Of a stretch of 9,849 nucleotides of DNA, positions 5,896 to 9,849 are shown piece after piece. The position numbers and the translations under genes were made by a program. The notes under the pieces are model-generated. The model was not told the DNA's origin and ran no database searches. It was given only the letters and a program-made list of their open reading frames with translations. The stretch spans positions 5,387-15,235 of the forward strand of contig JAJXPD010000041.1 of NCBI GenBank assembly GCA_021641325.1. The letters are read 5' to 3'. Position 1 is the first letter of the stretch. Every line of letters starts with the position of its first letter. Source of the DNA: Opitutales bacterium. Lineage in GTDB: Bacteria > Verrucomicrobiota > Verrucomicrobiia > Opitutales > Intestinicryptomonadaceae.

Positions 5896-7725
5896 CTATT
5901 TGTGTTTTGCAATTTCGCAGCCCCTGAATTTCGGGCACGACTGGCATTCAACGATGATGTCCTGCGCCGACTTGCCCGGGGGAATGAAGGGCAGAACGTG
6001 TTCGTCGTGCTCTACGACCACTTCGAGCAGGTAGGGCTTCTTCGAGGCGAGCATTTCGCGCATTGCCGAATCAAGCTCTTCGCGCTTCGACACGCGTTTG
6101 CACGCCCAGCCGTAGCCCTCGGCTATTTTGCGGTAGTCGGGGTAGATTGCGTCGAGGTTGTCGGGCCCGCCCTGATTGTTCGGGTCGAGGGAAAGGTCGG
6201 TATTGCCGCGCGTGCCGCCGTACATCATGTCCTCCCACTGCATGACCATTCCGAGGAACTGGTTGTTGAGCAGAAGCACCTTGACGGGCAGCTTTTCCGC
6301 GACCGCCGTCGCCATTTCCTGAATGTTCATCTGAAACGAGCCGTCGCCGTCAACGTCCACGACGTTCGCTTCGGGACGCGCCGCCTTTACGCCGATTGCC
6401 GACGGAAGCCCGAAGCCCATCGTGCCCGCGCCGAGCGAGCTGATGAACTGGCGCGGCTTCGAGAACACGAAGTTCTGCGGAGTCCACATCTGGTGCTGCC
6501 CGACGCCCGTCGTAACCACGACCTTGTCGTCCGACGCCTTGTAGAGCGCGGAAATCGCCTCCTGCGATGTGAGGTTTCTGCGCTTGTTGAAAGAGAACGG
6601 ATAGGGGTAGCGCGTTTTCCAGCACTTGATTGTATTGAGCCATTCGGAGAGGTCGGGCTTGGGTGTCCTGCCTTTTTTTGCGAGCTCAAGCAGGCGTTTG
6701 AGCGCGTACTTGACTTCGCTGTGGACGCCGAGCGCAACCTTTACGTTCTTGTTCTGTTCCGCGAAATCTATGTCGAGGTGCACGACTTTCGCGTGGGGCG
6801 CGAATTTGGAAACCGTGCCCGTAATGCGGTCGCTAAAACGCGTGCCGAACGCAAGCAGGAGGTCGGAATTGAGAACCGCGCTGTTGCCCGCGAACGTGCC
6901 GTGCATGCCGAACCAGTAGAGGTTTTTGTCTTCGAGCGGGTTTACCGAGCCTATGCCCATGAGCGTGTTCGCCACGGGTATGCCGAAATATTTCGAGAAC
7001 GCGTCAAGCTCTTTCGACGCCTCCGCCGCGATGATTCCGCCGCCCGCGTAGATTACGGGCTTCTTCGCCTGCGAGACCATTTCGAGAAGCTTTACAAGCT
7101 CTTCGTCGGAGGCATGCGGAATTTTCGGCAGTCCGGGGAGGTCGGGCTTTGCGTCGAAATCGGGCGAGACCATCTGCTGCTGCACGTCTTTGGGAATGTC
7201 GATAAGCACCGGCCCGGGGCGTCCCGACTTCGCGATAAGGAACGCCTCCCTGATTGTCTGCGGAAGGTCGTTTGCGTCGAGCACCAAGTAGCTGTGTTTG
7301 ACAACCGGCAGCGTCATTCCGAAAACGTCGGTTTCCTGAAACGCGCTTTTGCCGATGAGCGACTGGAACACCTGCCCCGTGATTGCCACAAGCGGAACGC
7401 TGTCCATGTACGCGTCCGAAATCGCCGTAAGCAGGTTCATTGCGCCGGGGCCGCTTGTCGCCATGCAGACGCCCACTTTGCCCGTCGAACGCGCGTATCC
7501 CTGCGCCATAAAGCCGCCGCCCTGTTCGTGGCGCGGAAGTACAACCCTTATTTTTTTCGTGCGCGTAAGGGCGTTGTGCATGTCGATAATCGAGCCGCCG
7601 GGGTATGCGAAAATCGTGTCCACGCCCTCGTTTTCGAGACATCTTACGACTACGTCCGTACCCTTCATTAGTTTGGGCGCGGGTGCGGATTTCTTTGCAG
7701 TCGTTTTATTTGCCGTTTTTTTCAT
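5896..7725 (-). CDS. ilvB: Acetolactate synthase large (catalytic) subunit
   Basis: This 609-residue thiamine diphosphate enzyme condenses two pyruvates, or pyruvate with 2-oxobutyrate, in the first common step of valine, leucine and isoleucine synthesis. Landmarks are the lysine-rich N-terminal 19 residues, YPGGSIIDMHNAL (41-53), LPRHEQGGGFMAQGYAR (63-79) with catalytic Glu67, SGPGAMN (91-97), and the central domain with VIYAGGGI and LLAFGTRFSDR (289-299). GVGQHQMW (407-414) and GDGSFQMN (460-467) up to LLLNNQFLGMV (484-494) form the ThDP/magnesium site. The length and FAD-type central domain fit biosynthetic ALS rather than the catabolic enzyme. After the usual IPPGKS end it carries an extra tail with Cys594, Cys597 and Cys603 (ECQSCPKFRGCEIAKHK). 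The regulatory subunit gene ilvN is not adjacent, and a cyclophilin gene occupies that place. The start could alternatively be Met20. Confidence 0.95.
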   Translation of the reverse strand: MKKTANKTTAKKSAPAPKLMKGTDVVVRCLENEGVDTIFAYPGGSIIDMHNALTRTKKIRVVLPRHEQGGGFMAQGYARSTGKVGVCMATSGPGAMNLLTAISDAYMDSVPLVAITGQVFQSLIGKSAFQETDVFGMTLPVVKHSYLVLDANDLPQTIREAFLIAKSGRPGPVLIDIPKDVQQQMVSPDFDAKPDLPGLPKIPHASDEELVKLLEMVSQAKKPVIYAGGGIIAAEASKELDAFSKYFGIPVANTLMGIGSVNPLEDKNLYWFGMHGTFAGNSAVLNSDLLLAFGTRFSDRITGTVSKFAPHAKVVHLDIDFAEQNKNVKVALGVHSEVKYALKRLLELAKKGRTPKPDLSEWLNTIKCWKTRYPYPFSFNKRRNLTSQEAISALYKASDDKVVVTTGVGQHQMWTPQNFVFSKPRQFISSLGAGTMGFGLPSAIGVKAARPEANVVDVDGDGSFQMNIQEMATAVAEKLPVKVLLLNNQFLGMVMQWEDMMYGGTRGNTDLSLDPNNQGGPDNLDAIYPDYRKIAEGYGWACKRVSKREELDSAMREMLASKKPYLLEVVVEHDEHVLPFIPPGKSAQDIIVECQSCPKFRGCEIAKHK

Positions 7726-7755
7726 ATCGCTGTCTTTACTTTATTAAACGTTTCA

Positions 7756-7785
7756 AGATAACACACAATCGGGCGGCTTCAACAA
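7756..7785 (-). promoter_or_regulatory. Possible ilvB promoter
   Basis: On the minus strand TTGTTG (7780-7785) and TTATCT (7756-7761) are 18 bases apart, with a TG one base before the -10 box. The start site would be near 7748-7750, leaving a leader of about 25 bases. That is too short for a leader-peptide attenuator or T-box. The -35 box touches the T-run of the preceding terminator. Both hexamers are imperfect. Confidence 0.35.
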
Positions 7786-7822
7786 AAAAGTTCGCGTCTG
7801 GCGTGTGCCCTTCGCGAACTTT
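7784..7822 (-). terminator. Intrinsic terminator after the GH-D-like gene
   Basis: On the minus strand AAAGTTCGCG (7813-7822) and CGCGAACTTT (7787-7796) form a perfect 10-bp stem with a 16-base loop. The T-run reaches 7784. It begins 31 bases after the stop codon at 7854 and separates the upstream glycosidase-like gene from ilvB. Confidence 0.9.
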
Positions 7823-7853
7823 CGGTTGTCGAAAAAAAATCTTCAACCAGCGG

Positions 7854-9467
7854 CTATTTTTTTTCGCGGACAAGCAGCACATAGGCCTCCGTCCGGTCGC
7901 CATTGCGGCGTTTGACAATCTTCTTGCCGAGGCTTGCGGGAATGGTAAGTTTGCCGTCCGAAATCTTCACAGAGTCGCTTACGTCGATTGCCTCTTTTTC
8001 GAGCAAATCCTGTGCGAGAACTTCCACTTTCTTGTCGGTGCCGAGTTTGAAGCTTATGTCGCCGTTGACGTCGAACAGGCAGATTTTTCTGTTAAGGCAG
8101 TCGAGGTTCACATCGACATCCGCGCATGGCGTGTAGATTCTGTCGGAATCCGCCGTCATTCGCGGAGTCATAGAAAGGGCGAACGAACCATTGGGGTGGA
8201 GCGTAGCCTGAACGTAGGGCTGCATTCCGTTGCGGGGCTTGACTTTCGGATTTTCGATGCCGCGCGAAACTACCGCGGGCGCGCTCTGCTTTACGGGCTT
8301 GCCCCACGCCGCCACGAACCAAACGGAATTGGGCTTGAATGTCCACACATCTTCGAGGCGTTCTTTGGAAACGAAAATTTCGAGGTCTTTCATCGGCACT
8401 GCGGGCGCGACTCGCTGCCAAAGCACCGCGCGGATTGCCCCCCAGCGCACGCCGCTATCGTGGACGACATTATCCCAGTCCATAATGCCGACAGCCGCCC
8501 CGAGGCCTACCGAAAGCGACATATTGTTCTCGACGGAAAGAATCGCCCGCGAGCCGGATTTTCGGCCGCTCAAAAGCTCGTACGCCGCGCGGTCGACAGT
8601 GGTTGTAGATTCAATCGGGGGAAGCACGTCGTAGGTTCTGAATACGTTCGAGAATTTTACCGTGCCGTCCACATTCGACAAAACATTGGGCTTTGTCTTC
8701 GAAAATTCGCCGCTACCCCGCATTTTCCTTACGTCGAAATCGTTAAACGGCGCGGTGGGAACGGCATGCTCCACAAAAAGCTCGGGATAGTACTTGTCGG
8801 CAAGTTGCGAAAGCATTTTTCTGAATTCGAGGTCGTGTTCGTGAACGCCCCAATCGACCTTCCAGTATGAAACACCCGCCTTTTTGCTCCACAAAACGCG
8901 CTCTTTCCAATATTTGCGCAACGCTTCGGGCGAAAGTTTGCTATTGCGGGTTTCTCCCTTTGCCTGCGCGGAAACCCAAACACCCGCGCCGCGCCAGCCG
9001 CGCTCTTTCAGCATTTTGTTGAGTGTTTTGAGCCTCTGCGCGGGATTGCCCGTGCAAGACGGGAATTTTTTCTCGTCAAGTTCGAACGAGCCGAATGCGT
9101 CGGATTTTTTCGCGGGCGTGTTGTACGGAACGTCCCAGCCGTCGTCGAGAAGCATATAGACATCTTTGCGAATTTCGGGCCAAAAATTCGCCCAGCCGTT
9201 TTCTCCGAATATCAAATCTTCGTTAATGCACGAGCGGGCAAAGTCAGCGCCGCCGCCTTGGTCGCCCTCGAACGCTATTTCGCGCTTTACGGTTTCGCGC
9301 ACTTTTTCCGCCTGTTCTCCGCCGATTCCGTTCTGTATCCCCCAAGTGCACCAGATGTTCGGGCCTTTCGAAGGCTTGTCCGGCACGAGATTTTCGGAAA
9401 ACGCCGTTGCCGAAAGTATCGACAATGCGGCAAACGCCGCTACTTTGATTTTGTTTTTCTTCTCCAT
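7854..9467 (-). CDS. Secreted glycosidase-like protein, clan GH-D (GH27/GH36)-like barrel
   Basis: This is a 537-residue exported protein. The signal peptide is MEKKNKIKVAAFAALSILSA with likely cleavage after ATA (residue 22). The catalytic-domain pattern resembles alpha-galactosidase-type (beta/alpha)8 enzymes: VYMLLDDGWDVP (103-114), FGSFELDEKKFP (125-136), GWRGAGVWVSAQ (157-168), and SYWKVDWG (200-207), whose Asp205 aligns with the clan GH-D nucleophile. Asp280 in FRTYDV is a possible acid/base. The C-terminal 150 or so residues look beta-rich, as in the accessory domain of such enzymes. I cannot fix the family or substrate, and a catalytically different relative is possible. ATG at 9467 is chosen because it begins a normal signal peptide. 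In-frame ATGs at 9497 and 9542 would put extra hydrophobic residues in front. No Shine-Dalgarno sequence precedes it, only an A/T tract. It is flanked by the uronate isomerase gene in the same direction, but a terminator lies between. Confidence 0.75.
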   Translation of the reverse strand: MEKKNKIKVAAFAALSILSATAFSENLVPDKPSKGPNIWCTWGIQNGIGGEQAEKVRETVKREIAFEGDQGGGADFARSCINEDLIFGENGWANFWPEIRKDVYMLLDDGWDVPYNTPAKKSDAFGSFELDEKKFPSCTGNPAQRLKTLNKMLKERGWRGAGVWVSAQAKGETRNSKLSPEALRKYWKERVLWSKKAGVSYWKVDWGVHEHDLEFRKMLSQLADKYYPELFVEHAVPTAPFNDFDVRKMRGSGEFSKTKPNVLSNVDGTVKFSNVFRTYDVLPPIESTTTVDRAAYELLSGRKSGSRAILSVENNMSLSVGLGAAVGIMDWDNVVHDSGVRWGAIRAVLWQRVAPAVPMKDLEIFVSKERLEDVWTFKPNSVWFVAAWGKPVKQSAPAVVSRGIENPKVKPRNGMQPYVQATLHPNGSFALSMTPRMTADSDRIYTPCADVDVNLDCLNRKICLFDVNGDISFKLGTDKKVEVLAQDLLEKEAIDVSDSVKISDGKLTIPASLGKKIVKRRNGDRTEAYVLLVREKK

Positions 9468-9494
9468 AATATATATAAAAGTTAAAATAAGCAA

Positions 9495-9523
9495 CATTTG
9501 GCGATTCACCGCCGCATTGTCAA
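9495..9523 (-). promoter_or_regulatory. Possible promoter of the GH-D-like gene
   Basis: On the minus strand a consensus -35 box TTGACA (9518-9523) is followed after 17 bases by CAAATG (9495-9500), a poor -10 box. The TTGACA begins within the T-run of the uxaC terminator. An A/T-rich stretch, TTTTATATATATT, immediately before the start codon (9468-9480) could instead hold the -10 element of a nearly leaderless transcript. Confidence 0.3.
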
Positions 9524-9555
9524 AAAAAAAAGTCCGCCCCAATGGAACGGACTTT
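9522..9555 (-). terminator. Intrinsic terminator after uxaC
   Basis: On the minus strand AAAGTCCG (9548-9555) and CGGACTTT (9529-9536) form a perfect 8-bp stem. A possible inner CC/GG pairing lies in the 11-base loop, and a T-run of ten bases in all extends to 9522. It starts 20 bases after the uxaC stop codon. Confidence 0.92.
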
Positions 9556-9575
9556 CAAAGAAATTTCAAAAAATA

Positions 9576-9849
9576 CTACAAATTGAAATACGACTTTGCG
9601 TTGTAGTAGGAAATGTCGGAAACGAGCTTGCCCACAAGCGCCATGTCCTTCGGCAAAAAGCCGCTTTCCATTTCCTTTCCGAGCATGTTGCAGAGTATGC
9701 GGCGGAAATATTCGTGGCGGGCGTACGAAAGGAACGAGCGCGAGTCCGTAAGCATTCCCACAAATCTGCCCAGCAGCGACAGGCTGGAGACTGCTTCGAG
9801 CTGTCTGCGCATGCCGTCGAAGCTGTCGTTGAACCACCACGCCGCGCCG
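9576..9849 (-). CDS. uxaC: Uronate (glucuronate/galacturonate) isomerase, C-terminal part
   Basis: The frame enters from the right edge and ends with TAG at 9576-9578, giving the last 90 residues of a protein that is usually about 470 long. The visible sequence opens with [16 protein letters not shown] and continues with [40 protein letters not shown] and [18 protein letters not shown]. These are the highly conserved C-terminal blocks of UxaC, including the AWWFND and TDSRSF(L)SYxRHEYFRR motifs. The enzyme converts D-glucuronate to D-fructuronate and D-galacturonate to D-tagaturonate in the cytoplasm, the first step in using uronic acids from pectin, glucuronoxylan or glycosaminoglycans. The N-terminal metal-binding part is outside the window. 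It has its own terminator, so it is not obviously co-transcribed with the glycosidase-like gene downstream. Confidence 0.95.
   Translation of the reverse strand, partial: GAAWWFNDSFDGMRRQLEAVSSLSLLGRFVGMLTDSRSFLSYARHEYFRRILCNMLGKEMESGFLPKDMALVGKLVSDISYYNAKSYFNL

Noticed and set aside
5527..7671. 714-codon open frame on the plus strand, antisense to ilvB
   Set aside because: The opposite strand encodes a clear, full-length acetolactate synthase. The antisense product is rich in Arg, Val, His and Ala with no recognisable motif, as expected when a G/C-rich codon bias removes stops from the complementary frame.
7605..8870. 421-codon plus-strand open frame across the ilvB start and the GH-D-like gene
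   Set aside because: It crosses a strong terminator and two convincing genes of the other strand and shows no motif.

Overview
The window looks like a chromosomal segment from an anaerobic, polysaccharide-degrading bacterium of the Verrucomicrobiota/Opitutales or Lentisphaerae type. This is inferred from the gene content (a sodium-pumping decarboxylase, secreted glycoside hydrolases, uronate isomerase), from a LacI regulator with a hinge of the kind I associate with Verrucomicrobia, and from the G+C-rich codon usage. No rRNA or marker gene is present to fix the taxonomy. I saw no tRNA, rRNA, CRISPR array, insertion sequence or phage gene, and no stretch above 300 bases lacks a gene.

Layout. 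Bases 1-2345, plus strand: the tail of a small membrane protein (probably OadG-like), then the beta subunit of a sodium-translocating decarboxylase (oadB) carrying an unusual insert of about 150 residues, then a DUF2062 membrane protein, closed by a strong intrinsic terminator. Bases 2480-3996, minus strand: a short conserved protein of unknown function and a secreted GH5 family glycosidase, each with its own terminator. Bases 4152-5150, plus strand: a LacI-family regulator divergent from the GH5 gene. The shared intergenic region holds a perfect 21-bp palindrome overlapping the predicted -35 box of the regulator. Bases 5149-5883, minus strand: a possible 37-codon gene between two terminators, then a cyclophilin. 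Bases 5896-7725, minus strand: acetolactate synthase large subunit (ilvB), with the cyclophilin 12 bases downstream. Bases 7854-9467, minus strand: a secreted glycosidase-like protein resembling clan GH-D. Bases 9576-9849, minus strand: the C-terminal end of uronate isomerase (uxaC), running off the window.

How the genes fit together. GH5, the GH-D-like protein and UxaC suggest degradation of plant or mucin-type polysaccharide, including uronic acid sugars. The LacI regulator probably controls itself and the GH5 gene. The decarboxylase would turn decarboxylation energy into a sodium gradient during fermentation. IlvB serves branched-chain amino acid synthesis, and no ilvN is visible next to it. 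Nearly every transcription unit ends in its own recognisable terminator, so this is a run of short independent units rather than one large locus.

The points most worth a second look are the OadB insert with lipoyl-like halves, the GH5/LacI divergent control region and the terminator-bracketed 37-codon ORF. I did not find a clear multi-gene novel system.
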